DNA of 64,000 nt from Oreohelix idahoensis (Eukaryota; Mollusca; Gastropoda; Stylommatophora; Oreohelicidae), in the NCBI GenBank assembly GCA_024509875.1, contig JAMPIV010006394.1, positions 248,001 through 312,000 on the forward strand, given 5' to 3'. Below the pieces are notes generated by a model, which made no database searches, was not told the DNA's origin, and saw nothing but the letters and a program-made list of their open reading frames with translations. Positions 21,346 through 32,861 of this stretch are shown piece after piece (within the stretch, counting starts at the first letter, position 1; the number at the start of each line of letters is the position of its first letter). The position numbers and the translations under genes are program-made.

Positions 21346-21464
21346 GCGAACAGGAAAACGATAATGATGACTTTACCACGACAACAATCACCTGTTATTA
21401 ATTATGAACACGTCACTAAGCTTATGCGTCCTCGCCAAGTCATATTTCGGGCTTCCTATTCGGT

Positions 21465-21545
21465 GCCATCTGTTCAAGGTCTTTCCATGTCTACTTTATC
21501 CCGTTCATGTCTGTCTCCAGTTCTCTTCTCCGTGTATTTTTCGGA
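21465..21545 (-). pseudogene. LINE-A tail fragment
   Basis: 'tgccatctgttcaaggtctt' to 'ttctcttctccgtgtatttt' matches the other LINE-A fragments, for example 28490-28580. It stops exactly where the next minisatellite begins. Confidence 0.6.
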
Positions 21546-21546
21546 A

Positions 21547-22910
21547 GATCAGATTGAATTCGTGCGAACAATGATTTTCAGAGTGAATTCGTGCGAACAC
21601 AATGATTTTCAGACATAATTTGTTCAAACACACGAATTTTCTTACTGAATTCCTTCAAACACAAGAATTTTCAGATTGAATTCGTGCAAACACAAGAATT
21701 TTCAGATTGAATTCGTGCAAACACAAGAATTTTCAGATTGAATTCGTTCAAACACAAGAATTTTCACACTGAATTCGTGCAAAGGAGAAAATTTCACATT
21801 CAATTCGTGCAAATGAAAACATTTTCCAACTGAATTCGTTCAAACACAAGAATTTTCAGACTGAATTCGTGCGAACACAATGATTTTCAGAGTGAATTTG
21901 TTCAAACACAAGAATTTTCTTAATGAATTCCTTCAAACACAAGAATTTTCAGATTGAATTCGTGCAAACACAAGAATTTTCAGATTGAATTCGTGCAAAC
22001 ACAAAAATTTTCAGATTGAATTCGTTCAAACACAAGAATTTTCGGACTGAATTTGTTCAAACAAGAATTTTCACACTGAATTCGTGCGAATGAGAAAATT
22101 TCACATTGAATTCGTGCAAACGAAAACATTTTCCAACTGAATTCGTTCAAACACAAGAATTTTCAGACTGAATTCGTTAAAACACAAGAATTTTCAGATT
22201 AAATTAGTTCAAATACAAGAATTTTCAGATTAAATTCGTTCAAACACAAGAATTAAAAGACTGAATTCGTTCAAACACAAGAATTAAAAGACTGAATTCG
22301 TTCAAACACAAGAATATCAGATTGAATTCGTTCAAACACAAGAATATCAGATTGAATTCGTTCAAACACAAGAATTAAAAGACTGAATTCGTTCAAACAC
22401 AAGAATTAAAAGACTGAATTCGTTCAAACACAAGAATATCAGACTGAATTCGTTCAAACACAAGAATATCAGATTAAATTCGTTCAAACACAAGAATTAA
22501 AAGACTGAATTCATTCAAACACAAGAATTAAAAGACTGAATTCGTTCAAACACAAGAATATCAGACTGAATTCGTTCAAACACAAGAATATCAGATTGAA
22601 TTCGTTCAAACCCAATAATTTTCAGATTGAATTCGTGAAAACATAAGAATATCAGAATGCGTGCAAACACAAGAAGATTAGACTGAACCAACACAAACAT
22701 ATCAGAATGAACAAACACAAAAAGATCAGACTGAACAAACAACAAGATCAGACTGAATGCGCGCAAACATAAGAAGATCAGAAGACTGAACAAACACAAA
22801 ACAAGACTTAAGATCAGACTGAACAAACACAAGATCAGACTGAATGCGTCCAAACACAAGACGATCAAACAGAACACAAGAAGATCAGACCGAACAAACA
22901 CAAGAATTTC
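21547..22910. repeat. Minisatellite, unit about 30 bp
   Basis: Head-to-tail units of the form 'agattgaattcgttcaaaca' plus 'caagaatttt', with unit length 27-30 bp. From about 22640 they pass into a shorter, related 'agatcagactgaacaaacac' type. There are more than 40 units. The array ends about 60 bp from the splice donor of host exon 3. Confidence 0.95.
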
Positions 22911-22970
22911 CGCAATAATCCTTCCAAACTCACCAACATCATTCATCTTATGACACTTAATACTCCTTAC

Positions 22971-23046
22971 CTTCATGCTTCTGCCAGCCTTCTGGTAGAA
23001 CCTCCTTGGTGGAAACTGTTTGTGCTTCCTCCATGGGCGCGGGTAC
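22971..23046 (-). CDS. Host gene exon 3: start of a WW-like domain
   Basis: The acceptor is 'ttttcgaccag' before GTACCC; the donor is GAAG followed by gtaagg. The 76 bp give 25 codons plus one base, starting VPAPMEEAQTVST and ending KEVLPEGWQKHE. LPxGWxKHE is the opening of a WW domain (first tryptophan within GW). WW domains bind proline-rich ligands; in Fe65 proteins the WW domain follows an acidic N-terminal region, as here. The rest of the domain would be on the next exon, which I did not find in the 23 kb to the left. Confidence 0.75.
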
Positions 23047-23245
23047 CTGGTCGAAAACAGCGACATTACTCACACAATTGCTAGTGTCTGAATATTAACT
23101 GATAGAAACTATACATTTAGTTCATGGAATCTAAACTTACCAACTATAAATATTTCTCCCTTTCTTCTTCCTCTTCTATTTTTCCATGTGACCCACTTCT
23201 TATTCTTCTTCTTCGTCATAAGCTGACTGTGTAGTGTAGATGTTT

Positions 23246-23580
23246 AGCCTAATTTTTCAAAGCCTTTTTTCTGGAAAAGGTGACACAAAGCAGAGGTGGG
23301 GGCTCCCTAGTAGGAATGCTGCGCTATTCGTGTTGGCAATGCCCCCCTTTTTCCATAGGAATCCTGCGCATTTCATGTTGGCATTGCCATCCACACCCCC
23401 CACCTCTTCCCCCATAGGAATCCTGCGTTTTTCATGTTGGCATTCCTCCCCTTTTCCATAGGAATCCTGTGCGTTTCATGTTAGTAATGCCCCCTATCCA
23501 ATAGGAATCCCTGCGCTATTCATGTTGGCAATGCGCCCTTCCCCATATAGGAAACCTGCGCTTTTCATGTTGGCAATGTA
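23246..23580. repeat. Minisatellite, unit about 50-65 bp, five or six units
   Basis: Repeats of 'ataggaatcctgcgc' + 'tttcatgttggca' separated by variable C-rich segments. Confidence 0.85.
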
Positions 23581-23589
23581 TTTTGAATC

Positions 23590-24040
23590 ATTCATTCATT
23601 ACCTTTCATTTCCCGCAGGAGCATAGACCTTCAACAACCGTCTGCCGTCCTCTTAACACGTGCCATCAGTTTACGATCTTTCCATGTTTTACTAATAATT
23701 TCCATTTATGTCACAACTTCTTTTCCCCATGTGTTTTTCGGTCTACATCTTAACCCTTGGGATTCCAGGACCAAGCACTGCCTGGTGCACTGCCTTTCAA
23801 CATATTTTCTCAGTATGTGTCTGATAATCTCCGGCGCCTTCTTCCTATCTCTTATCCCTCTGGCACTTGCCTGGTTCTTGTCATCAGTCCCATACTGGTG
23901 ACCTTGTCTTGAATTTCAATCTCTCATTTCTGCACAAGCATCCATTTATGAAAGTCTGACGTCTTGGCTGTTGTTTTCGTTGTTCTCCGTGTTTCACAGC
24001 CATACAGCAGAGCTGTTTTGGCATTTGAGTTGGAAATGCT
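23590..24040 (-). pseudogene. LINE-A tail fragment
   Basis: Matches 12520-12998 block by block: 'ccttcaacaa', 'gtgccatca', 'ccatgtgtttttcggtc', 'tggcacttgcctggttcttg', 'ctggtgaccttgtc', 'ttatgaaagtctga' and 'gtttcacagccatac'. Minus-strand protein blocks are heavily decayed. Confidence 0.75.
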
Positions 24041-25160
24041 TATTTTTGTTGTGGGATTGTGAAGACCAGTTTATAAATAATAATTACAATTAAAATTTAT
24101 TAAGGAACACAGAGTTGTGGTTTCTCAGAAGAAAGATAAAACTCTAACGAACAGCTAAGATATCTCAAGAATGACTTTAAAAAAAAAAAAAACGTACAAA
24201 GAAATGTTTGGTTTGGTTTGGTTTTTAACATGGAAAAACTCCATCAGTGCTCCGATCTCCTCCCTTAGATCACACAAGGAGGATCTCGGCACAGTGCACG
24301 AACTCAGTAGCACCGGCGAGAATCCCAATATGTGTATACAGGAATCACACATTACAGGACAGAAAGTGAAAATATTGGACAGCCTGACACGACGGCATGT
24401 GAAGATATCAAACAACGGAAGCTAATGGAATGCATAAAACAGCTAGATATCTAGACAGACATGATTGCCTTTGCTTCGAGAAACGGCCCCTGGCAGACTT
24501 GACCTATCAGGCCACCGTGATTGGCAATTCGTGTTTACCGTAAACGTCTTAGGGGAATTTATCCAACTATGTATTACGCTGTTGTAAAATTGCAAACATT
24601 GTGGGGAAAAAAGAATGACTGGAAGAACTTTTAAGTTCAATAAATATATAAACGACACCTGGATTTTGTAAAAACATTATTTGTAACTCTGCCGTGACGT
24701 CAAAGAAGTACATGTCGTCAAGTTTCATTGTTATGGATGGTGTTGGTGAACGTTGGTGTTTGTGAAGATCATCTACATTGAACAAATTTGTCATTCGTAG
24801 GGTTGCTTAAAAGAGAACCTGGAAAATGAGGTTTCCCATTGCCTCAAAATACCTGTGGCCATAACCATCTCAGGTGTTAACCTGACACAATCTGTCCTAC
24901 CACAAAACTCTACGATCACGCAAGGAAGACACATAACAAGATAGACTACAACATAGAAACCTATCGCTGAAAGAATAAAGTCGTTAACAAAGACTAATAC
25001 CTGACACACTAACAAACACACCTGATGGACAAATCTTCTATTTTACTAACACAACCAGACAGTTAAAACAACAGACTACACGGCCACACTGGTAAGTCAC
25101 ACTGACATTACAAATCAGCGTGAGATTCACTCTGTCAACTCACGAATTCAAAGCGGGAAG
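24041..25160. other. Unassigned intron sequence
   Basis: Frames of 71-86 codons on both strands without motifs; a poly(A) run at 24179-24192. No repeat family recognised. Confidence 0.35.
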
Positions 25161-25164
25161 CCGT

Positions 25165-26717
25165 TTTAGCTGTCTGATGTAACGTCAGTTTAGTGGCGGT
25201 TTTAGCTGTCTGTTGTAACGTCAGTTTACTGGCCGTTTTAGCTGTCTGCTATAACGTGAGTTTACTGGCCGTTTTAGATGCCTGTTGTAACGTGAGTTTA
25301 CTGGCCGTTTTAGCTGTCTGCTGTAACATCAGTTTACTGGCCGTTTTAGCTGTCTGTTGTAACGTCAGTTGTCTTTCCGTTTTAGCTGTCTGTTGTAACG
25401 TCAGTTTACTGGCCGTTTTAGCTGTCTGTTGTAACGTCAGTTTACTGGCCGTTTTAGCTGTCTGTTGTAATGTCAGTTTACTGGCCGTTTTAGCTGTCTG
25501 CTGTAACGTGAGTTAACTGGCCGTTTTAGTTGTCTGTTGTAACGTGAGTTTACTGGCCGTTTTAGCTGTCTGTTGTAACGTGAGTTTACTGGCCGTTTTA
25601 GTTGTCTGTTGTAACGTGAGTTTACTGGCCGTTTTACCTGTCTGCTGTAACGTCAGTTTACTGGCCGTTTTAGCTGTCTGTTGTAACGTGAGTTTACTGA
25701 CCGTTTTAGTTGTCTGTTATAACGTGAGTTTACTGGCCGTTTTACCTGTCTGCTGTAACGTCAGTTTACTGGCCGTTTTAGCTGTCTGTTGTAACGTCAG
25801 TTTATTGGCCGTTTTAGCTGTCTGTTGTAACGTGTTTACTGGCCGTTTTAGTTGTCTATTGTAACGTGAGTTTATTGGCCGATTTAGCTGTCTGTTGTAA
25901 CGTGAGTTTACTGGCCGTTTTAGCTGTCTGTTGTAACGTCAGTTTACTGGCCGTTTTAGCTGTCTGCTGTAACGTCAGTTTACTGGCCGTTTAAGCTGTT
26001 TGTTGTAACGTCAGTTTACTGGCCGTGTTAGATGTCTGTTGTAACGTAAGTTTACTGGCCATTATAGCTGTCTGCTGTAACATCAGTTTACTGGCCGTTT
26101 TAGCTGTCTGTTGCAACGTCAGTTTTCTGGTCGTTTTAGCTGTCTGCTGTAACATCAGTTTGCTGGCCGTTTTAGCTGTCTGTTGCAACGTCAGTTTTCT
26201 GGTCGTTTTAGCTGTCTGTTGTAACGTCAGTTTACTGGCCGTTTTAGCTGTCTGTTGTAACGTCAGTTTACTGACCGTTTTAGCTGTTTGCTGTAACGTG
26301 AGTTTACTGGCCGTTTTAGTTGTCTGTTGTAACGTGAGTTTACTGGCCGTTTTAGCTGTCTGTTGTAACGTGAGTTTACTGGCCGTTTTAGCTGTCTGTT
26401 GTAACGTGAGTTTACTGGCCGTTTTAGCTGTCTGTTGTAACGTGAGTTTACTGGCCGTTTTAGCTGTCTGTTGTAACGTGAGTTTACTGGCCGTTTTAGC
26501 TGTCTGTTGTAACGTGAGTTTACTGGCCGTTTTAGCGGTCTGATGTAACGTCAGTTTACTGGCCGTTTTAGCTGTCTGTTGTAACGTCAGTTTACTGGCC
26601 GTTTTAGCTGTCTGTTGTAACGTCAGTTTACTGGCCGTTTTAGCTGTCTGTTGTAACGTCAGTTTACTGGCCGTTTTAGCTGTCTGTTGTAACGTCAGTT
26701 TTACTGGCCGTTTTAGA
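25165..26717. repeat. Minisatellite, 36-bp unit, about 43 copies
   Basis: Very regular head-to-tail units containing 'gttttagctgtctgttgtaa' and 'cgtcagtttactggcc', with variants cgtcag/cgtgag. Because 36 is a multiple of three, long open frames with a 12-residue period (LAVLAVCCNVSL) appear on the plus strand. They lack a credible start and lie in an intron of the host gene on the opposite strand. Confidence 0.97.
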
Positions 26718-27179
26718 TATTACGCTATTTCGTTTCTGCAAATAAGCAATAATAAATGAAACTCATCTGTCAAATGGTAGTTGCTTCTCCTTGTTTTGGA
26801 CTTTGTTTCGTGTATATAAAATAAATACAAGTGATGATACAACAATTTAAAAACAGTCACTGACTTAAACTCTCCTGTAAAACAAGGAAGGTGAGGGGAA
26901 CTGCGAGGTAAGACGTGGAGTACAATGGATGAGTATGAAAAAAAAATCGAAAAAAAAGTGATTCGTCTTACGAGGACAAAAGACAAAGAAAATAGCCAAC
27001 GTTGCGGCCACAAGGCCTTCGTCAGGAACCGGAAAGAAAGTGAGGGTTAAGTAGGACACATAAGAATATAAATAAAAATAAATATAAAAACTGCGTACTT
27101 CCCTAAAGGCGACTAAGACCTAGCATGCCCGACGAAGGGAGAACGCCGCCACGAGAAACAAGAAAGCTGAACAACTTAC
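26718..27179. other. Unassigned intron sequence
   Basis: AT-rich with A-runs; nothing recognised. The final bases contain the splice donor of host exon 2 (minus strand, gtaagt at 27174-27179). Confidence 0.4.
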
Positions 27180-27285
27180 GAGAGCTCCGGGTGTCTCTGG
27201 TGAGAAAAGAATAGGAGTCTTCTCCCCTGTCTGGAAACCGCTGTCATTGGAGTCTGGCGAGTTGATCTCCGTACCAAGGTCGAAC
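27180..27285 (-). CDS. Host gene exon 2
   Basis: The acceptor is 'ttcttcaattctacag' and the donor is CTC followed by gtaagt. The 106 bp give one base completing a lysine codon and 35 codons: FDLGTEINSPDSNDSGFQTG, then EKTPILFSPETPGAL. The composition (Ser, Pro, Asp, Thr) suggests a disordered linker. Phase fits exon 1 upstream and exon 3 downstream. Confidence 0.78.
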
Positions 27286-27334
27286 CTGTAGAATTGAAGA
27301 AAAAATGTAATGGTAGTCCAATACCAGAAATTGC

Positions 27335-27555
27335 CGTATGTGAGTCAAGTGTTAGAGACTTTACTAGGTCGAGCTTTATAAGGTGGGGGTGACAATTTAC
27401 CTTCCACGCTGCCTTTGCCTTCCCTAACTCAAGAGCAGAGTCAGCTACATATTTACAGCTGGGTAGACTGGAGCGTAACGCTGGCAGATATCGGTCCCGA
27501 AACCCGGTAACGTTGCCCCGAGAGGCAAGAGCTCTAACCACTTAGCCAATCGGAC
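27335..27555 (-). repeat. tRNA-derived SINE, family 1, copy 2
   Basis: Inverted relative of 19695-19960. The head at the right end has 'tggctaagtgg' (A box) and 'ggttt cgggacc'-type B-box remnants; 'aaggtgggggtgacaattta' is the body. It sits 50 bp upstream of host exon 2 in gene orientation. Confidence 0.7.
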
Positions 27556-27814
27556 ACTCTTGAACTGAAAAAGGCAAATGTAAATACTGTTTAACTCGAA
27601 GATCACATCAGCTGCAAGTGAGACACCCTTAATACCAGATCACACGGAATTTTCATTTGGAATATAATATAACGGACGGACTGTGTCCAGGTTGAACGGA
27701 GGGTGCCTCGCCAGAATCGAGGCAAGATTTTATTTATGAACAAACAAACTTCAAGAGCTTGGCAAAGACAAATTGAATAATCATATATTTCTTTGCTTGT
27801 TTGTCGAATTCCCT
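27556..27814. other. Unassigned intron sequence
   Basis: Nothing recognised. Confidence 0.3.
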
Positions 27815-28020
27815 TTTGTCTGCTCCTGAAGCAGCAAGTTGCCCTCCACGACAGCTGACCTCCTCGCTGGAAGGCTACTACCCAAAAACTTCACGAGCTC
27901 GTGCAGTGGTGCTTTCTCCAGCAATTAGTTTTACACGATGAAGCAGCCAGTCCTAGGCACACGCCGCATCAGGCAGCAGTGACCGTATTCATTCTTTGTC
28001 TCTCAGAAACCAACGGAAAC
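27815..28020 (+). repeat. Core-SINE copy, degraded
   Basis: 'gagctcgtgcagtggtgctttctcc', 'ttagttttacacgatga' and 'gcagccagtcctaggcacac' follow the core order with many changes. Confidence 0.55.
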
Positions 28021-28044
28021 CACATCCATGAGAACTTCTAATAC

Positions 28045-28280
28045 ATGACGGGTGATACAGCGGTCAGCGATAGGTAGTCCCATACTTTGGTAGTTCACTA
28101 CATTAGGTCTCAAGCTTTATGAAATGGGATGACTGGTTTCCTTCTTCTCTACCTTTGTCTTCCTTAACTCCACAGCAGAGCCAGTCGCCCATTCACAGCT
28201 GCGTAGACTTGAGCGTGTCGCTACCAGGTTCCGAACTCGTCAACTTTGCCTCGAGAATCAAGCGCTTTAGCACTCTTGGT
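28045..28280 (-). repeat. tRNA-derived SINE, family 1, copy 3
   Basis: 'ctacattaggtctcaagctt', 'aatgggatgactggtttcct', 'ccacagcagagccagtcgcc' and a right-end head with 'agaatcaagcgctttagcac' match copies 1 and 2 in inverted orientation. Confidence 0.65.
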
Positions 28281-28429
28281 AAACATGCACACGTATAATA
28301 CAACTTTCGTGGCAACCAAAAAATAAGGTCTTAGGCACAATAACGACCTCGAGAACTTCTCGCTCAAATTCTGAAGTTCTCTAGCTTCTTCGAAAAAATT
28401 AGACAAGTGTTGTTGTTTATTATGTCATC

Positions 28430-28689
28430 ATCATAATCATCTTTACACTCCCCCAATAAGCACAGGCCTTCAGCAATTCTTTATGCCATGTCTTCCTGTC
28501 TTGTGCCATCAGCTCAAGATCTATCCATGTCTTCTTCACTCCCTTCATGCCTATCTCCAGTTCTCTTCTCCATGTCTTCCTTGGTCTTCCTCTGTCTCTC
28601 TTATCCTACGGCTTTCAGAAGAAGTACTGCCTGGTAATGCTATCAACAGGTTTACTCAATGTGTGGTCTTTCCATCTTCAGTGTCTTTT
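28430..28689 (-). pseudogene. LINE-A tail fragment, left of the 26-bp array
   Basis: Good match to the family ('aggccttcagcaattcttta', 'gtgccatcagctcaagatct', 'ctatccatgtcttcttcact', 'caacaggtttactcaatgtg'). The sequence that should follow, 'cttgtcatcagttccacatt' + 'ggtgat', is amplified as the next array and then resumes as LINE at 30385. Confidence 0.8.
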
Positions 28690-30395
28690 TTTCATTTCTT
28701 GTTCCAGTGGCACTTGTCATCAGTTCCACATTGGTGATCTTGTCATCAGTTCCATATTAGTGATCTTGTCATCAGTTCCACATTAGTGATCTTGTCGTTG
28801 GTTCCACATTATTGATCTTGTCATCAGTTCCACATTAGTGATCTTCTCATCAGTTCCACATTAGTGATCTTGTCATCAGTTCCACATTAGGGATCTTGTC
28901 ATTGGTTCCACATTAATGATCTTGTCATCAGTTCCACACTAGTGATCTTGTCATTGGTTCCACATTATTGATCTTGTCATCAGTTCCACATTATTGATCT
29001 TGTCATCAGTTTCACATTAGTGATCTTGTCATCAGTTCCACATTAGTGATCTTGTCATCAGTTCCACATTAGTGATCTTGTCATCAGTTCCACATTAGTG
29101 ATCTTGTCATCAGTTCCACATTAGGGATCTTGTCATTGGTTCCACATTAATGATCTTGTCATCAGTTCCACATTAGTGATCTTGTCATTGGTTCCACATT
29201 ATTGATCTTGTCACCAGTTCCACATTAGTGATCTTGTCATCAGTTCCACATTAGTGATCTTGTCATCAGTTCCACATTAGTGATCTTGTCATCAGTTCCA
29301 CATTAGTGATCTTGTCATCAGTTCCACATTAGGGATCTTGTCATTGGTTCCACATTAATGATCTTGTGATCCATTCCACATTAGTGATCTTGTCATTGGT
29401 TCCATATTAGTGATCTTGTCATTGGTTCCACATTAGTGATCTTGTCACCAGTTCCACATTAGTGATCTTGTCATCAGTTCCAGATTAGTGATCTTGTCAT
29501 CAGTTCAACATTAATGATCTTGTCATCAGTTCCACATTAGTGATCTTGTCATTGGTTTCACATTAATGATCTTGTCATCGGTTTCACATTAATGATCTTG
29601 TCAACGGTTCCACATTAATGATCTTGTCATTAGTTCTACATTAGTGATCTTGCCATCAGTTCCACATTAGTGATACTGTCGTTCCACATTAGTGATCTTG
29701 TCATTAGTTCCACATTAGTGATCTTGTCATCAGTTCCACATTATTGATCTTGTCATCAGTTCCACATTAGTGATCTTGTCACCAGTTCCACATTAGTGAT
29801 CTTGTCATCAGTTCCACATTAGTGATCTTGTCATCAGTTGCACATTAGTGATCTTGTCATCAGTTCCACATCAGTGATCTTGTCATCAGTTCCACATTAG
29901 TGATCTTGTCATTAGTTCCACTTTAGTGATCTTGTCATCAGTTCCACATTAGTGATCTTGTCATCAGTTCCATATCAGTGATCTTGTCATCAGTTCCACG
30001 TTAGTGATCTTGTCATCAGTTCCACATTAGTGATCTTGTCATCAGTTCCACATTAGTGATCTTGTCATCAGTTCCACATCAGTGATCTTGTCATCAGTTA
30101 CACATTAGTGATCTTGTCATCAGTTCCACATTAGTGATCTTGTCATCAGTTCCACATTAGTGATCTTGTCATCAGTTCCACATTAGTGATCTTGTCATCA
30201 GTTCCACATTAGTGATCTTGTCATCAGTTCCACATTAGTGATCTTGTCATCAGTTCCACATTAGTGATCTTGTCATCAGTTCCACATTAGTGATCTTGTC
30301 ATCAGTTCCACATCAGTGATCTTGTCATCAGTTACACGTTAGTGATCTTGTCATCAGTTCCACATTAGTGATCTTGTCATCAGTTCCACATTAGT
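28690..30395. repeat. Minisatellite, 26-bp unit, about 65 copies
   Basis: Unit 'gatcttgtcatcagttccac' + 'attagt'. It equals a segment of the LINE-A fragment that flanks it on both sides, so the array is an internal tandem expansion of the LINE. Recurrent variants ('attggttcc', 'ccagttcc', 'catcagtg') are spaced in blocks, suggesting larger duplications of several units. Confidence 0.97.
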
Positions 30396-30440
30396 GATCA
30401 CTTCAATCTTTCCATTCTATGCAAGCACCCTTATGACAAG
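30385..30440 (-). pseudogene. LINE-A tail fragment, right of the 26-bp array
   Basis: 'tgatcacttcaatctttcca' 'ttctatgcaagcac' equals 32228-32272 ('accacttcaatccatctatt' 'ctatgcaagcatcc'). Confidence 0.7.
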
Positions 30441-30779
30441 TGATATCGTGTTTTATTATTATTATTATTCTCTATTATTGTCTTTTTAACTTTTTCAGTC
30501 ACTTGAGAAGCCATCGCAAGTCGAATTATCTGAAGAAGACAACTGTGGTCGCAACTTAGGCAACATAATTGTGCACAGGCAACATTGTCCTTCATTTATA
30601 CTCAAATCCCTGGCATTTTAGTTTAATGAAGTGCCTATGGTATTAACGGCGAGCTTATACAAGCAAAGGAATTAATACATTCAAGCAAAACTTAAAACAT
30701 TTTATAGTGTCCACATTAGACCCTGCCATTAACGTACAATTAAAACCCTCGATTTAATGCCCAACTTAAACCATCGTAT

Positions 30780-31860
30780 TCATGACTAACTTAAGCACTT
30801 GTATGTCCAACTTGAACCCTTGTAATCATGTCCAGCGTGAACCATCGTAACCATGTTCAACGTGAACCCTCGTAACCATGTCCAACTGGAACCCTTGTAC
30901 CCATGTCCAACGTGAACCCTCGTAACCATCTGCAACTTGAACCCTCGTAATCATGTCCAACGTGAACCCTCGTAACCATCTGCAACTTGAACCCCCGTAA
31001 CCATGTCCAACTTGAACCCTTGTACCCATGTCCAACTTGAACCCTCGTACTTACTTACTTAGTCGTTCCCCTTCTACCGTTAGGTGTAGAAGTTTGGAAG
31101 AGAGAGCGCCAGACTATCCTATCGGCTGTCTTCCTCCTGGCCTGGTTCCATTCTAGTCCTCGGTCCTTCAAAGATTGTCAAAAGATGTCCTCCCAGCGGA
31201 CTCTGGGTCGTCCTGGGGGTCTGGATCCCTGGCTCTTTGTTTCCCATGCTTGTCGTGGTAGCCGATTTTCTCCCATTCTGCAGACATGGCCACACCATCT
31301 TAGTTGGGACTGAACCCTCGTAACCATGTCCAAACTTGAACCCTCGTAACCATGTCCAACTCTCGTACCCGTGTTCAACGTAATCCCTGGTCTAAAATTA
31401 AATCACCGTATTTATGTTTAATTTAAGCCGTCGTATTAATAACCAAATTAAACTATCGTATTAATGTCCAACTTAAACCACTGTGACCATGTCCAACTTA
31501 AACCACTGTGACCATGTCCAACTTACACCACTGTGACCATGTCCAACTTTAACTCTCGTATTAAATGCTCAACTTAAACCCCCATATTCAAGCTACTTTA
31601 CACCTTCGTATTCAAGTCCAACTTTAGCCCTTGTGCTCATGTCTACCTTAAACTCTCATATTAAATGTCCAACTCTTAAAGCTATGGTATTAAATGTCCA
31701 CATTAACCCCTGGTTAACCAAAATTAAACCATTGTATTAATATCCAACTTAAACCTTCGTGCTCATGTCCATCTTAAACTCTCATTTTAAATGTTCAACT
31801 TAAACCCTCGTAAGAACCTCCATCTCACACACTCACATTCGTGTCGAATAAAAAAAATAC
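30780..31860. repeat. Minisatellite, about 25-bp unit, degenerate to the right
   Basis: Units of 'gtccaacttgaaccctcgta' + 'accat'; from 31320 on they become 'gtccaacttaaaccactgtg' types and then irregular. The array is split by a LINE-B insertion at 31050-31310. Confidence 0.92.
31050..31310 (-). mobile_element. LINE-B, 261-bp 5'-truncated copy
   Basis: Minus-strand sequence equals the C-terminal coding region and (TAAG)n tail of LINE-B (17885-18139), with few differences. 12-bp direct repeats tgaaccctcgta lie at 31038-31049 and 31311-31322. They coincide with the minisatellite unit, so target duplication and repeat period cannot be fully separated. A short chimeric frame running out of this fragment into the array is an artefact. 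Confidence 0.88.
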
Positions 31861-31914
31861 ATTTGTGGCGCAATACAACGGTAGATAGCGCATTTCTACA
31901 ATGTGTGTGAAATA

Positions 31915-32330
31915 TCTTCCTCATCTTCATCGTTATCACACTTCAGCAGCCCAACAAGAACAGGCCTTCAACAAACTGATCTCCCGTTAAACCCAAGTCT
32001 TCTGATCTCGTGTCATCAGCTCAAGGTCTGTCCATGTTTTCTTCATCCCGTTCATATGTATCCAGCTCTCTTCTCCGTGTCTTGTTTGGTCTCCCTCCGC
32101 CTCTCTTACCCTGGAGATTCCAGAAGTAAGACTGCCTCGTGATGCTTTTAACACCTTTCCTAAATGTGTGCTATTCATCACCAGCGTTCTCGCCTCATCT
32201 CTGGTTCTTGTCATCAGTTCCACATTTGTGATCCGTTTATACCACTTCAATCCATCTATTCTATGCAAGCATCCAGTTTATGAAAGTCTGTAACTTTCTG
32301 GTTGTTGTTTTTCTTGTTCTTTATGTTTCA
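31915..32330 (-). pseudogene. LINE-A tail fragment
   Basis: 'aacaggccttcaacaaactg', 'catcagctcaaggtctgtcc', 'ttcttgtcatcagttccaca', 'ctatgcaagcatccagttta' and 'tttatgtttcatagccatac' follow the family order. Confidence 0.78.
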
Positions 32331-32425
32331 TAGCCATACATTTGGACTGATTTGACATTTGAACTGATTTGGCATTTGGACTGATTTGACATTTGGACTG
32401 ATTTGACATTTGAACTGATTTTTTC
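32325..32425. repeat. 17/18-bp tandem repeat at the LINE-A edge, about five units
   Basis: Units 'catttggactgatttga' / 'catttgaactgatttgg'. The parent sequence is the LINE-A block that reads 'taggactgacttgacatctg' at 12966-12985. Confidence 0.85.
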
Positions 32426-32861
32426 ATCTTAACATACGGAAGAAAAAAAGAAAATAAGAAAGAAAAAAATGTTTCATAAAAAACAATACCAAGTGGACTT
32501 TTAAAAAGTTTCGTCTTGTCTCCAAGTGTCGGTTGCATGTTCGAAAAATTCCAGAAACAACAGTACAACTGAAACAACGGTGATGTATCAATGAATAATA
32601 CAATTGGTACTTTGAATTTAACCCTTACGCTTCTAAGAAACAACATCGGCAATGCTGAACAGTAGAAACAGTAAGCAACGATGGGAACTACAACAATTTT
32701 GAAGAAGACTTGGTACTTACAAAGGCTACAAGAAACAATAATTAAAAAAAAAAAAGAGATCAGTACAGATACTTGTACATGCGATGAAAATTACGAAAAT
32801 AGTACAGGTACTTGAACACGGCATGAGAAACAAGACGAAAGTAGACTTACTTATGTACGTG
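32426..32861. other. Unassigned intron sequence
   Basis: A-rich; nothing recognised. Confidence 0.3.

Noticed and set aside
25193..26543. Long frames LAVLAVCCNVSL as a repeat protein
   Set aside because: They follow from a 36-bp period, have no credible start or splice context, and lie in an intron.
25165..26717. Regular repeats resembling a CRISPR array
   Set aside because: Units are head-to-tail without unique spacers, and the context is eukaryotic; it is a minisatellite. The same applies to the 26-, 29-, 30- and 39-bp arrays.
31178..31378. 66-codon minus-strand frame
   Set aside because: Chimera of a LINE-B fragment and minisatellite.
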